This document shows positions 16,900-24,973 of a stretch of DNA of 64,000 nt, piece by piece. The translations under genes and the position numbers were made by a program. How positions within the stretch are numbered: position 1 is the first letter of the stretch; every line of letters begins with the position of its first letter. Origin of the DNA: Rhizobacter sp. Root1238 (GTDB lineage Bacteria > Pseudomonadota > Gammaproteobacteria > Burkholderiales > Burkholderiaceae_C); the NCBI RefSeq assembly GCF_001425825.1, contig NZ_LMDM01000045.1, forward strand, positions 173,109 to 237,108. Direction: 5' to 3'. The notes beneath the pieces are model-generated. The model was not told the DNA's origin. It ran no database searches and saw only the letters and a list, made by a program, of their open reading frames with translations.

Positions 16900-17882
16900 A
16901 GGTCCTCGTCTGCGGATCGACCGGCTGCATCGGTGCGGCCGTCGTCCATGCGCTGCGTGCGCGCGGCCACAAGGTCGTCGAAGCCTCGCGCCGACCGGGC
17001 GCGGCGCGCCAGCACTGGCCGCTGGATTTCTCGAACCCGGTGGCGCCGCAGCGCTGGGCCGAGCGGCTGCGCGAAGCGCAGGTCGACACCGTCGTCAACT
17101 GCGTCGGCATCCTGCGGCCCTCGCGCGGGCAGTGCTTCGAGCGCGTGCATGCGCAGGGGCCGATCGAGCTGTTCCGCGGCGCGGCCCTGGCCGGCGTGCG
17201 GCGCGTGATCCAGGTGTCGGCACTCGGCGTCGGACCCGGTGGCATCGACAGCGAGTACCTGCACAGCAAGCTGCTCGCCGACGACCTGCTCGCGACACTG
17301 CCGCTCGACTGGGCGGTGTTGCGCCCGTCGCTGGTGTACGGGCCGCGCAGCGCGAGCGCCGCGCTGTTCGCGACGCTCGCGGCGCTGCCGGTCGTCAGCC
17401 TGCCGGGGCGCGGGCTGCAGCGCCTGCAGCCGCTGCATGTCTACGAACTGGCCGAGGCGATCGCACGGCTGGTCGAGCAGCGTGGCGCGCTGCGTTCGGT
17501 CTGCGAGCTTGGCGGTCCGCAGGTCGTCAGCTACCGCGAGATGCTCGCCGGCTACCGCGCCGCGCTCGGCCTGGGCGAGCCGCTGTGGCTGCCGGTGCCG
17601 ATGTCGCTGATGAAGCTCGCGGCCCGCGTGGCTGGCCTGCTGCCGCAGAAGTCGTTCAGCCCCGAGACGCTGCGCCTGCTCGAACGCGGCAGCGTGCCGG
17701 TGACCAATGAATTGCCGACGCTGCTGGGCCGCAGCCCGACCGCGCTGGCGCAAGGCCTGCGCATCAGCCCGCCCGAGCCGCGCATCGAGTGGCGCGCCGG
17801 CATCGCACGCGCCGTCTCGCTGGCGCAGAAGCTGACGATCGGCGTGCTCGCGCTGCTGCTGTGGATCGCGCACACGCGATGA
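16896..17882 (+). CDS. NAD(P)-binding epimerase/dehydratase family protein
   Basis: A 328-residue extended short-chain dehydrogenase-type protein. The N-terminal dinucleotide motif is GSTGCIG (residues 7-13). The middle contains VIQVSALGVG and a YLHSKLLADD segment that provides the Tyr-x3-Lys pair in shifted form. The C-terminus has two hydrophobic stretches (from about residue 305) that may tether it to the membrane. The AAGGAGG Shine-Dalgarno 5 bases before the ATG is the strongest in this operon. Relatives are NDUFA9-like or sugar-nucleotide epimerases. The substrate is unknown. Confidence 0.85.
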   Translation: MKVLVCGSTGCIGAAVVHALRARGHKVVEASRRPGAARQHWPLDFSNPVAPQRWAERLREAQVDTVVNCVGILRPSRGQCFERVHAQGPIELFRGAALAGVRRVIQVSALGVGPGGIDSEYLHSKLLADDLLATLPLDWAVLRPSLVYGPRSASAALFATLAALPVVSLPGRGLQRLQPLHVYELAEAIARLVEQRGALRSVCELGGPQVVSYREMLAGYRAALGLGEPLWLPVPMSLMKLAARVAGLLPQKSFSPETLRLLERGSVPVTNELPTLLGRSPTALAQGLRISPPEPRIEWRAGIARAVSLAQKLTIGVLALLLWIAHTR

Positions 17883-18844
17883 GCACCGGCCACCTTCCGT
17901 ACCGCTACCGCTGGCCGGTGCTCGCCGGCGCGCTGGCGGGCATCGTGCTGCGGCTGGCGTTCTCCGGCGCGGCCGGCAGCCGTTGGTCGGCGATGGCCGG
18001 CGCCTTCGTGTTCCTCGCGCCGATCGCGGTGGGCATGGTCACCGTCTACATCGCCGAGCGCGAGGCGCCTTGCTCCTGGGGCTACTGCATCGCGGCGCCG
18101 TTCCTCGCCACCGGGCTGTTCGTCCTCGGCACGCTGCTGATCAACATCGAAGGGCTGATCTGCGCGATCGTCATCGCGCCGCTGTTCGGCGTGCTCGGCA
18201 GCGTCGGCGGGCTGCTGATGGGCGTCGCCTGCCGCGTCACCGGCTGGCCGCGGCCGACGCTGTATGCGGTCGGCGCGTTGCCGCTGCTGCTCGGCGGACT
18301 GGTGCCCGGCACCGCGTTGCAGGACGAACAGAGCCGCATCGAGCGCAGCCTGTGGATCGCCGCCCCCGCCGCGGTGGTGTGGCAGCAGTTGACGCAGCTG
18401 CCGGACATCCAGGCCGGCGAGGTGGAACGTGGTTGGGCCTACCGCATCGGCGTGCCGCCGCCGCAATCCGGCATCACCGGATCGGCCGGCGGCCGGGTGC
18501 AGCATTTCCGGATGGGCAAGGGCATCCATTTCGATGGCGACATCACCGACTGGCAACCGGCGCGCCGCATCGCCTGGACCTACCGCTTCGCCGACGACTC
18601 GGTGCCGTCGGGCGCGCTCGACGACCACGTGCGCATCGGCGGGCTGTACTTCGACCTGCACGACACCGTGTTCGAACTGCGGCCCGAGCGCGGCGGCACC
18701 CGCCTGACGATCAGCACCGGCTACCGCGTCAGCACGCAGTTCAACTTCTATGCGGACGGGGTCGCGCGGCTGCTGCTCGGCAACGTCAGCGAGGTGCTGC
18801 TCGAGTTGTACGAACGGCGCTCGGTGGCCGACCGGCGAGGCTAG
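17879..18844 (+). CDS. Membrane protein with C-terminal SRPBCC/polyketide-cyclase-like domain
   Basis: A 321-residue protein with four hydrophobic segments in residues 10-150 and then a soluble domain. The soluble half begins ERSLWIAAPAAVVWQQLTQLP, the standard first strand and helix of SRPBCC (START-like) lipid-binding folds, and continues through ITDWQPARRIAWTYRF. It probably binds a lipid or hydrophobic ligand at the membrane. It is the last gene of the desaturase operon, starting in the stop of the epimerase. Its TAG stop shares the four bases CTAG with the TAG stop of the convergent small gene. Confidence 0.8.
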   Translation: MSTGHLPYRYRWPVLAGALAGIVLRLAFSGAAGSRWSAMAGAFVFLAPIAVGMVTVYIAEREAPCSWGYCIAAPFLATGLFVLGTLLINIEGLICAIVIAPLFGVLGSVGGLLMGVACRVTGWPRPTLYAVGALPLLLGGLVPGTALQDEQSRIERSLWIAAPAAVVWQQLTQLPDIQAGEVERGWAYRIGVPPPQSGITGSAGGRVQHFRMGKGIHFDGDITDWQPARRIAWTYRFADDSVPSGALDDHVRIGGLYFDLHDTVFELRPERGGTRLTISTGYRVSTQFNFYADGVARLLLGNVSEVLLELYERRSVADRRG

Positions 18845-19053
18845 TGCTTCAGCTCGATCGTGCCGCGCGCCACGTAGCGCTGGAAATCGCCGATCGGGAT
18901 CGCGGTGGAGCCGTGCGTGTCACCGTCGACCCAGCTGAGCGTCGCGTCGGTGAGGGTGGTCTCGACCTCGATGGGGCCGGGTCGGATCTCGATCGCCTGG
19001 CCGTCCCCTTCGCGGTACTCGACCTTGCCGATGATCTGGGCTTCCTGGGGCAT
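18841..19053 (-). CDS. Small conserved protein, 70 residues
   Basis: A short but credible gene: the ATG at 19053 follows AAGGAGGAACCC. The protein (starting MPQEAQIIGKVEYREGDG) has alternating hydrophobic strands and acidic residues, with no signal or membrane segment, and looks like a single beta-barrel or OB-like domain. I do not recognise its function. It is convergent with the SRPBCC gene and overlaps it by CTAG. A strong hairpin lies upstream at 19141-19166. Confidence 0.72.
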   Translation of the reverse strand: MPQEAQIIGKVEYREGDGQAIEIRPGPIEVETTLTDATLSWVDGDTHGSTAIPIGDFQRYVARGTIELKH

Positions 19054-19140
19054 GGGTTCCTCCTTGATGTCATGTCATGGCTTGCGTGACACCAAGAGTC
19101 CCCGGCATGGCCGGTCGCGAGAATCGGACGGCATGCCGCA

Positions 19141-19166
19141 GCGGCGTAGGGCATTTCCTACGCCGC
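19141..19166 (-). terminator. Perfect 10-bp hairpin after the LysM gene
   Basis: GCGGCGTAGG and CCTACGCCGC form a perfect 10-bp stem with a 6-base loop, 10 bases past the stop of the LysM gene. No T-run follows on either strand, so it may be a transcript-end stabiliser or a Rho-assisted terminator. It separates the LysM gene from the small gene transcribed next. Confidence 0.55.
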
Positions 19167-19176
19167 CGCCAGCAGC

Positions 19177-20130
19177 TCAGAGCGCGTTGACCTTTTCCTT
19201 CAGGCGCAGGGCCTTTTGCCGTTCGAGCCTGGCCGTCTCGTTGGACGGATCGAGCTCGAGCACCTTGTCCCAGGACTTGACCGCGCCGTCCAGGTCCTGG
19301 CGCGCCAGCGCCGAGCGGGCATTGCGCGAGTGCGTGTCGACCAGCCGCTTGCTGGTCGCGTCCGCCTTCGGGCCGGCGGCCGCCACGCCCAGGCTGGCCG
19401 CCTGCTTGTAGTCGGCCAGCGCGCGTTCCAGGTTGCCGGCCTTGGCCGAGGCTTCGGCGGCGCGGAACGCCTTCTCGCCGGCCGACGGCTCGGCGGGTGC
19501 GGCGGGCGCGGCCGCCACCGGCGGCGGTGCCGGTTCGGCGGCCGGTTCGGGCTTCGCCGGTGCGGGCCGGGTCGGGCGGGCCGGCTCGGGCGGGGGCGCC
19601 TTGCCGGGGATGCGCAGCGTCGTGCCTTCGCCGACCTGGCGCGGCACCTTGATGTTGTTGTAGCGCGCGAGGATGTGGAAGCTGTAGATGTCGCCGAGGA
19701 AGCGGCCGGCGATGCGCGACAGCGTGTCGCCCGAGCGCACCACGTACGGGAACGACTCGCGGCCGAGCGTGGCCTGCGGGTCGTCGGTCATCTGGCGCTG
19801 CAGGTTGAGCGCCAGCTTGTTGGCCGGGTCCAGTGTCAGTGCGCGCTGCAGCTCGGCACGCGCCTGCTCTTCGTTGCCGGCCTCGAGCAGCTCGACGACG
19901 CCTTGCGCGACCTTCTGCGACTGTGCCTGCATCGCCGGGGTCGGCGGCGGCGGCGGTTCCGGCGCGGGGGCGGGGGCCGGCGTGATGGCCGGCGGCTCGG
20001 GGGGAGGTTCGGCCGTTTTGGTGGCACAGGCCGACAGCGCCAGCGCCGCCACCAGGGCCGTCATCAGGACGGCCGTGCCGGCGAGGCGGGACGGTGCCGT
20101 GCGATCAGTGGTTGCGATCATGCGTTCCAT
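19177..20130 (-). CDS. LysM-domain lipoprotein with TPR-like repeats
   Basis: A 317-residue protein. A long signal peptide ends in a lipobox (ALSAC), then comes a Pro/Ala/Glu-rich linker. Residues about 70-110 form one TPR-like helix pair (NEEQARAELQRALTLDPANK). A LysM domain follows at about 125-175 (YVVRSGDTLSRIAGRFLGD to TLRIPGK), which binds peptidoglycan. After a second Pro/Ala linker, two more TPR-like pairs end the protein (LERALADYKQAASLG, AVKSWDKVLELDPSNETA). It is probably a periplasmic scaffold that links a membrane to the wall. It may start at codon 4 (MIATTD). Confidence 0.87.
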   Translation of the reverse strand: MERMIATTDRTAPSRLAGTAVLMTALVAALALSACATKTAEPPPEPPAITPAPAPAPEPPPPPTPAMQAQSQKVAQGVVELLEAGNEEQARAELQRALTLDPANKLALNLQRQMTDDPQATLGRESFPYVVRSGDTLSRIAGRFLGDIYSFHILARYNNIKVPRQVGEGTTLRIPGKAPPPEPARPTRPAPAKPEPAAEPAPPPVAAAPAAPAEPSAGEKAFRAAEASAKAGNLERALADYKQAASLGVAAAGPKADATSKRLVDTHSRNARSALARQDLDGAVKSWDKVLELDPSNETARLERQKALRLKEKVNAL

Positions 20131-20249
20131 CTTCAGTCGAAGTGAGCGGAGCCCGGCAGCCGGGCTGCCGTCCGGGTGGGGTCGGCGCCGCTGGGGCGAA
20201 CGGCAGATTGTGCCCCGACCCGGGGTCGGATCAGACCTGCTTCACCCCG

Positions 20250-20435
20250 TCATCCGTGTGAAGAAAGTGCTTGCCACCACAACCACGTGGCCACCGCCGA
20301 GAAGATCGCACCGACCAGCAGCCAGGCCTTGGCCTGCGGGATCACGCGTCCGGCGGTGAGCCAGCGTGCGAGGCCGAGCACGAGGAAAGCGGGGCCGAGG
20401 ATGGCGAGGATCAGCTTGGCGTCGATGGGGGGCAT
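20250..20435 (-). CDS. Small two-helix membrane protein, 61 residues
   Basis: From ATG 20435, with AGGGA about 9 bases upstream, the frame encodes a protein with two hydrophobic helices (about residues 7-25 and 38-56) separated by a short basic loop (RWLTAGRVIPQAK). The frame stays open further upstream but that part is Arg/Pro-rich and unconvincing. The pattern resembles small conserved inner-membrane proteins of Burkholderiales. No function is known. It stands alone between the LysM gene and the VgrG operon. Confidence 0.68.
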   Translation of the reverse strand: MPPIDAKLILAILGPAFLVLGLARWLTAGRVIPQAKAWLLVGAIFSAVATWLWWQALSSHG

Positions 20436-20601
20436 CGGTTTTCCCTGGGGTGTTCTGGCGAGCCGCGCGAGGGGCGCGGCGAGTATTGCATGGGGTGTGG
20501 GTCGGCGACGACGCGGGCGATCGACGCAGGGTGATGTCCCGCCAGGCCGAGCCGTCGAACATGAAGAGATCCCTTTCGCCGGCCGACGCGAGTCTGTGCA
20601 G

Positions 20602-21891
20602 TCAGGCGGGTATGGACGCGACCAGTCGTTGCTGCCGCCATGCGGGTGCTGCGACATTGAACAATGGCGTTCCCGGCTTCAGCAGGCACAGGTACTCGGC
20701 TGCAGCCATGCGTTGACGTTGCAAACCCGTGGTGAGCACCGACAAGCAATGTTTCCAGGTGGGAGCTGCACCGACGAAGTATTTCGTGCCTGCAGTGAAC
20801 CGTGACCCGTGTGTTTGCCACCATGCCTGGATCTTCGATGGATCCGGCCAAGGCAGGCCGTGGTCCTCATCGAGCGCTGGATCGCTTTCGTCGGCGCTCT
20901 CACCACTCTCCTGATCGGCATTCGCCGGCGCATCGAGTTCCATGTCGAGCATCGAGAGATCGAGCCCTGTGATCATGCTGAACGACTCGCCAGCGAGGCG
21001 CGTCAGCCTGGCGTCGGTCATTTGCGTGATCAGCCAGGGGATGTAGAACGGATCCCCTGCTGCCGCAATGGCACGAATCAGAAGCCGACTCTGGGCAGGC
21101 TCCTTGGCCAGGGAGCGCAGCATGTCGGCAGCCCGGTCGGGCGCGGCGACCCGCAACCACAGCCCGGTGGCCTGGGCTTGTTGGCCGCCCGGACTGCGCA
21201 GCAACGACGACAACGCGTCCATGGCTGTCGTCCGGTCGCCAAGAAGCAGGGCGGACCGGGCGGCGAGAAGTCGCAATGCCGGGTTTGTGGCGGTGAGGGC
21301 CGTCAAGCATGCCGGCAGACGTTCGGTGCGGCCGGATTCGCCTGCAGCAGCGAGCACCCTGCCTGTGTACCGTCCGCTGGACAACGCAGCGTCCAGGGGT
21401 GCTCCAGGATCGACCTGGTGCAACCGGCATGCGGCCAGACCGATGTCGCATCGAGCCGAACTGGCCGAGGTCAGCAGGTTCTGGACGGTTCCTCGCAATT
21501 CGTTGGCGGGTACCCAGCCGAAGGCTGAAACCAGACCGACCATCGCAGCGGGTTCGGCCTCCGCGATGGCGACCAGGGTGTCCAGGCTCAGCGGATCCTG
21601 GTGGCGAATCGCGTTGACTCCCGCAGTGAACATCGCGCCAGTCGTCGGCTGCTCCAGGGCCCGCAGACTCCATTGGATCCCCTCGGCACCAGCCTCTGCC
21701 ACGCCGTCCAGGTGTGCGGCCAACCGATCATCGAGGCGTCGCAGGTGGTGCAGTCGAACGTGCGGTGCACGTACGAGACCCGAGCGCACCGAACGCAGCA
21801 CGGCAGCGTCTTCGAGGTGCTGCTGCAGCACGGCCTTGACAGGTGGCCGCCGGAACGGCGAGGCGGCAGAGGAGTCAGGCAGCGCAGGCAT
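20602..21891 (-). CDS. TIGR02270-family protein (HEAT-like repeats, T6SS-associated)
   Basis: A 429-residue soluble protein of repeated helical pairs rich in Ala/Leu (for example LRLLAARSALLLGD, RLLIRAIAAAGDP), which fits the HEAT-like TIGR02270 family often encoded at the end of VgrG effector operons. The segment RAIAAAGDPFYIPWLITQM is characteristic. The C-terminal third ends in a conserved-looking stretch around KYFVGAAPTWKHCL. The start overlaps the stop of the upstream gene by one base (TGATG). The role is not established; it may help load or neutralise the DUF4150 effector. GC is lower than in the T6SS structural genes. Confidence 0.78.
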   Translation of the reverse strand: MPALPDSSAASPFRRPPVKAVLQQHLEDAAVLRSVRSGLVRAPHVRLHHLRRLDDRLAAHLDGVAEAGAEGIQWSLRALEQPTTGAMFTAGVNAIRHQDPLSLDTLVAIAEAEPAAMVGLVSAFGWVPANELRGTVQNLLTSASSARCDIGLAACRLHQVDPGAPLDAALSSGRYTGRVLAAAGESGRTERLPACLTALTATNPALRLLAARSALLLGDRTTAMDALSSLLRSPGGQQAQATGLWLRVAAPDRAADMLRSLAKEPAQSRLLIRAIAAAGDPFYIPWLITQMTDARLTRLAGESFSMITGLDLSMLDMELDAPANADQESGESADESDPALDEDHGLPWPDPSKIQAWWQTHGSRFTAGTKYFVGAAPTWKHCLSVLTTGLQRQRMAAAEYLCLLKPGTPLFNVAAPAWRQQRLVASIPA

Positions 21892-22769
21892 CAGTCGATA
21901 CGCTTCCAGGCATTGCCATCGAAGGAGAAGATGTCCGAAGCCCCGATGGACCAGAGGACGCCTTCGGCCTGGGTCAGGCGATGGAACGTCGCCGGGCGGT
22001 CGGCGCCGAAGTCGACGGACTGCGGGCCGTCATCCGTCAGCACGAACAGATCGGTCATGCTGCTCAGGTAGAGCTGCCCCTTGTACCAGGCGACATCCCA
22101 CAGGTCTTCGGCGAAGTCACCCAGGTCGACGACATCCCATTGCTGGCCACGACCGCGCAGCAGGCTGCCGCTCTGGCCGCAGATGACGACGTCCTTGTCG
22201 GTCGTGCACAGCGCGGTGAGGATGTAGTTGGTCAACGCGCCGAGGGATGTCCAGGTCACGCCGTTCCAATGCCAGATCTCTCCGGCCCATCCCGCCGCGT
22301 AGACCTCGGTGCCGGCGAAACCGCCGATGGCCTCGAAGCCGGCGTTGGTTCCGGCGGCCGGCGCGGGCGCGCTGATGTCGCTCCAGCGGCCTTCGTCGTC
22401 GCGCCGATAGACCTGACGCTTCATCCCGCAGGCGTAGACCAGGCCGTCGATGACGCCAGCCGAACGGATCACGCTCGGCACGGGTGTCAACTGCTCTTCG
22501 GTGTGCTTGCCGGCGGCATAGGTGAACACGGCGCCTTCTTCGCTGACGACCACCATCCGCTCGCTGGGCCGCCTCGCGATGGCAATGGCGGTCGCTGTCC
22601 AGTTGCGATCGCCCATGTGGCCGAACTTGCCGCCGTCGAAGCCGATCAGCCGCGAATGCTCGACATGCTGCTGATCCAGGTTCCGGTCGCGTCCGATGAC
22701 GTAGACCAGGTCACCGAAACGTGCGGCGCCGACGCCGAACACGGTGGATTTGGAGATGGGTTTTTCCAT
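21891..22769 (-). CDS. Beta-propeller-like protein next to a T6SS effector
   Basis: A 292-residue protein without signal or membrane segments. It consists of six or seven similar beta-rich units with recurring GL-x-Y-x-x-G and W-x-G patterns (GDLVYVIGRD, GLVYACG, GTEVYAAG, EIWHWNG, DVVICG, GQLYLSS), as in Kelch or WD-type propellers. It lies directly downstream of the DUF4150/GHH2 effector gene and upstream of the TIGR02270 gene, with a 26-base gap before it. It could be the immunity protein or an effector adaptor. I cannot choose between these from sequence. Confidence 0.72.
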   Translation of the reverse strand: MEKPISKSTVFGVGAARFGDLVYVIGRDRNLDQQHVEHSRLIGFDGGKFGHMGDRNWTATAIAIARRPSERMVVVSEEGAVFTYAAGKHTEEQLTPVPSVIRSAGVIDGLVYACGMKRQVYRRDDEGRWSDISAPAPAAGTNAGFEAIGGFAGTEVYAAGWAGEIWHWNGVTWTSLGALTNYILTALCTTDKDVVICGQSGSLLRGRGQQWDVVDLGDFAEDLWDVAWYKGQLYLSSMTDLFVLTDDGPQSVDFGADRPATFHRLTQAEGVLWSIGASDIFSFDGNAWKRID

Positions 22770-22795
22770 GAGAGTGTCGGCCTCGTCCGAGGCGC

Positions 22796-23941
22796 TTAGC
22801 GGAGGACGACCTCAGGCTGGTAGGCCTGGGCGCGTGAGGATATGTCCTGGTTGGACATCGTACTGCCCGAGGGGCTGTGCTTGACATCGCGGTCCTGCGA
22901 GCCCATGCCCTTGTGGCCTTGCCTGAGCTGGTCCTCGATGCAGCTCTGGCTGCAACCCGACCCCTTGAAGACTTCCGCGGCACCGGCCGCTGCGAGCGTC
23001 ACTTCGGCCTCGAACGGGTGATAGACCCCCTTGCCCGGGCCGTTGGCCTTGTGATGCGAATGGCGCAGGCCATGGCTGCCGGCGGTGTTGCTGCCGCCTT
23101 CCGCACACATGCACGGTGCCTTGGAATCGTCGTAGTTCTGCCAGTCGGGAAGTTTCACGCCGTCTTCGTAGCCCTTGACGAAGAACGAGGCCTTCGGGAC
23201 CAGGTGATCGGCGGTCTGTGCCGGGCAGCAACCCGAGACCCCGTCCTTCTTCGAGTTGTACGGCACGAGGCGGCAGCGGCGAGCGGCCAGGCACTTGTTG
23301 GCCGCGGACTTCTTGCTCTTGTCGTCCGCCCAGGCCTTGGGCGTCGCGAACCCTGCGGCCTGCGCGTCGGCGCCGCTCTGGATCACGTTGCCGGACAAGC
23401 CGGCGTCGGCGCACACGTCGGTGTCCTTGTACGGCGCATATTCTTCGCACGCCGATTTTTCCCGGTCCACGTCGCCCTTGCAGTTGCCCCCGCCGGCCGC
23501 CATGGTCATCTCGTCGATGTGGGGCCAGGGCGTCGTGTTGGGACCCTGGGAGGCATGGTTGTGGGTGGTCAGGTCGAGGTGGCGAACGACGTTCTCGCCC
23601 TCGACCTTCACATCCATCGACCACATCGTGAAGTAGACCTTGCCCTTGATCTGGCTCGTCACGACCCCCTTCTTCGGCGCCGAGCCGGCTTCATCGCCGG
23701 TGCTGGTCTTGAAGTACGACTTGTTCTTGAGCATGACCTCCTTGCCGGAGATCTGGATGGTCGTGGAGCCGTCGGTGCAGTCCGAGGCCATGCCGGTGTT
23801 GGGGTAGGGAATTGGCACGCCCGGGGGCGTGGCCGGTGTCAGCGGTGGCGTGAAGCACACGTCCGGAAAGGCGCATATCGACTTGCCGGCGGCAGCCTTG
23901 CACGACACTTCCATCATGTTGGCGAAGACTTGATTGCTCAC
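22796..23941 (-). CDS. T6SS effector: DUF4150 PAAR-like domain plus predicted Tox-GHH2 nuclease
   Basis: A 381-residue protein that starts at GTG 23941, overlapping the upstream stop as GTGA. Residues 1-130 form a DUF4150 (PAAR-like) domain, with the typical FANMMEVSCKAA and PIPYPNTG motifs, which caps the VgrG spike. The C-terminal part contains a His-Me-finger-like set: ADHLVPKASFF, then APCMCAEGG and SHGLRHSHH, as in the Tox-GHH2 DNase family. Many Cys residues suggest structural zinc or disulfides. The predicted action is DNA cleavage in a recipient cell after T6SS delivery. The immunity gene is not proven; the two downstream genes are candidates. Confidence 0.8.
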   Translation of the reverse strand: MSNQVFANMMEVSCKAAAGKSICAFPDVCFTPPLTPATPPGVPIPYPNTGMASDCTDGSTTIQISGKEVMLKNKSYFKTSTGDEAGSAPKKGVVTSQIKGKVYFTMWSMDVKVEGENVVRHLDLTTHNHASQGPNTTPWPHIDEMTMAAGGGNCKGDVDREKSACEEYAPYKDTDVCADAGLSGNVIQSGADAQAAGFATPKAWADDKSKKSAANKCLAARRCRLVPYNSKKDGVSGCCPAQTADHLVPKASFFVKGYEDGVKLPDWQNYDDSKAPCMCAEGGSNTAGSHGLRHSHHKANGPGKGVYHPFEAEVTLAAAGAAEVFKGSGCSQSCIEDQLRQGHKGMGSQDRDVKHSPSGSTMSNQDISSRAQAYQPEVVLR

Positions 23942-24969
23942 AGGGCCTCGGCGTAATGAAGAATGGCAGCGGCGCGTTGTCCGGCATCGTTGCCGAAGTG
24001 GGTGACGATGTTCGGCCCGAGCGTGTAGCCCTTGCGGCAGGCGGCTTCGGCCACGCACAGGACGGCCAGGCCGCTCGCCGAGCCGGTCTCGCCGATGCAC
24101 TCCGCAGGGTGCCAGATGTCGAAGGCTTCCTTGCGTCGGCGCAGCGTGCGGGACAACGCGAGGGCGGCCTCCTTGAAGTAGTACTGCTCACCGGACACGT
24201 CAGTGATGCGGAAATCCATGTCGTGCATCTCGCGGCCGGCATCGACCAGGGCCTGCTTGATGGCGGTGGCGAGGCCATCGGCGCGAAGCGGCTCCTCGGA
24301 ATTCACATGTGCTTTCTCGACGCCGAAGCCGACCCCGAGGCAGCGCAGTTCGGCGCGCGCGCTGCCTGCCCGCCCCAGCAGCACGGCGCCGGCCGCTTCA
24401 CCAGGCAGGAATCCGTTCGAGTTGGTGTCCGTGAGCAAGCGGTCGCCTTGTTCCATCGCGCTCAAGGTGGGCCACGACAGCAGGCTGTCGACGCCTGCCA
24501 CGATCACGCCGGGGCATTGCGGATCCTGGAGCATGCCGTGCGCCGACGCGAGTGCCACCGCGGTGCCGACCCGGCCATGGGCCACGACGGCGGAGTTGGC
24601 CGCGAAGCGTGTCGACAGCAGTTCCTGGATCTCGCCGAACAGCCGGTCGTCGAGACCGTCTTCGCGGCCGGGACGCTCGCGTTCGGCCACGCAGAGCAGC
24701 AAGGGAACGCGTGCCTTCTCTTCGGGGCCGAGGCCGACCAGGCATTCCTCGATCGCCATCGCGGCCATGCGTGCCAGCCTGTGCAAGCCACGCCAGGGCT
24801 TGTCCAGGCTCACTTCATGGGCCGCAATCGGCCTGCCGGCCGGATCGATGAAGCGCGTCACGCCGGGATTGGAGATCTTGGCGCGGATGGCCGCACAGGC
24901 GGTCGAAGCCGTCAGCCCCACGCTGGTGACCAGACCGGTCTGCCGGATGGCAATGGACGTCATCGGCAT
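23938..24969 (-). CDS. Ketosynthase-like protein of T6SS effector operons (degenerate active site)
   Basis: A 343-residue protein with the overall beta-ketoacyl synthase pattern: TGLVTSVGL at the start, SNGFLPGEAAGAVLLG in the middle and ECIGETGSASGL near the end. Where active enzymes carry the nucleophile (TACASG), this one reads AHGRVGTAVAL with no Cys, and the GHxLGAAG His position reads GETGSASG. It is therefore unlikely to condense acyl chains. Such proteins occur beside DUF2169 and DUF4150 genes and are presumed to help effector loading. I choose ATG 24969, four bases after the DUF2169 stop; a GTG at 24996 is possible. Confidence 0.78.
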   Translation of the reverse strand: MPMTSIAIRQTGLVTSVGLTASTACAAIRAKISNPGVTRFIDPAGRPIAAHEVSLDKPWRGLHRLARMAAMAIEECLVGLGPEEKARVPLLLCVAERERPGREDGLDDRLFGEIQELLSTRFAANSAVVAHGRVGTAVALASAHGMLQDPQCPGVIVAGVDSLLSWPTLSAMEQGDRLLTDTNSNGFLPGEAAGAVLLGRAGSARAELRCLGVGFGVEKAHVNSEEPLRADGLATAIKQALVDAGREMHDMDFRITDVSGEQYYFKEAALALSRTLRRRKEAFDIWHPAECIGETGSASGLAVLCVAEAACRKGYTLGPNIVTHFGNDAGQRAAAILHYAEAL

Positions 24970-24973
24970 GTCG

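Noticed and set aside
20436..20657. Upstream extension of the small two-helix membrane protein
   Set aside because: The extra 74 residues are Arg/Pro/Ser-rich and disordered, and a suitable ATG with a ribosome site exists at 20435.
23938..24969. Fatty-acid or polyketide ketosynthase
   Set aside because: The nucleophile Cys and a catalytic His are not where they should be, and the neighbours are T6SS loading genes.
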